Source: Bradyrhizobium sp. CER78 (lineage in GTDB: Bacteria; Pseudomonadota; Alphaproteobacteria; Rhizobiales; Xanthobacteraceae). From it: 64,000 nt of DNA. Of this stretch, positions 63,977 to 64,000 are shown piece after piece. The stretch covers positions 186,001 to 250,000 of the forward strand of contig NZ_JARVWP010000008.1 in NCBI RefSeq assembly GCF_029846235.1, in the 5' to 3' direction. The translations under genes were made by a program, and so were the position numbers. How positions within the stretch are numbered: position 1 is the stretch's first letter; each line of letters begins with the position of its first letter. The notes beneath the pieces are model-generated. The model did not search any database, was not told where the DNA came from, and saw only the letters and a list, made by a program, of their open reading frames with translations.

Positions 63977-64000
63977 GGCGTAGCCCGGGCGCTTAACCTC

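Overview
The window is high-GC chromosomal DNA from an alphaproteobacterium, most likely Bradyrhizobium or a close Nitrobacteraceae relative. The evidence is gene content and order rather than a marker search: an alphaproteobacterial-type rpoD with a long acidic/alanine-rich insert, a dnaG lacking zinc ligands, separated carA and carB, the carB-greA / Lrp / trxB-LysR block, and the many palindromic intergenic repeats typical of these genomes. No rRNA operon, insertion sequence, prophage, integrase or CRISPR array was seen.

Layout. 1-9 kb: cell-wall and signalling genes (amidase, membrane GGDEF cyclase, LysE exporter, stand-alone receiver, SDR, FRG-domain protein, MltB-type transglycosylase, DUF817 membrane protein, SnoaL-like protein) and a 24-residue Lys/Ala micropeptide. 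9-17 kb: an exported TPR-CHAT protein, a small conserved protein, and the rpoD-dnaG pair. 17-25 kb: a dimeric-type chlorite-dismutase-like haem protein, a gamma-glutamylcyclotransferase-like protein, two coupled transglutaminase-like proteins, an N-formylglutamate amidohydrolase, a PepSY membrane protein, an NDH-2-like flavoprotein and an AraC regulator. 25-29 kb: a compact Rrf2 / PAS histidine kinase / FixJ-like regulator operon and a two-gene DUF6894 operon. 29-34 kb: TetR plus an aldehyde/xanthine-dehydrogenase-type molybdoenzyme in overlapping genes. 34-50 kb: LysE, LVIVD-repeat protein, an ArsR operon with three AHSA1-type proteins, acyl-CoA synthetase, Rieske-fused reductase, YqeY, NylB-like hydrolase/LysR pair, carA, thioesterase, enolase-superfamily enzyme, cupin and Dps. 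50-64 kb: methyltransferase, an aberrant tRNA-like gene, carB behind two tandem leader hairpins, greA, DoxX, Lrp, trxB-LysR, a gene-free stretch with three terminators and likely small RNAs, a DapA-family aldolase, and a divergent copper ATPase/CsoR pair.

How genes work together. carA and carB encode the two subunits of carbamoyl-phosphate synthetase but lie about 4.4 kb apart and appear separately controlled. CsoR and the P-type ATPase share a 56-bp divergent region containing a perfect palindrome, indicating copper-responsive efflux. Rrf2, the PAS kinase and the response regulator overlap or abut and should be co-expressed. TetR, the molybdoenzyme and its FAD subunit form one translationally coupled unit. 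ArsR and three AHSA1 proteins form another.

The most unusual items are the tRNA-like sequence, the carB leader hairpins, the ncRNA-like gap after the trxB-linked LysR, the polylysine micropeptide, zinc-less DnaG, several probable leaderless promoters, and intergenic palindromes that have contributed a protein C-terminus and a ribosome-binding site.
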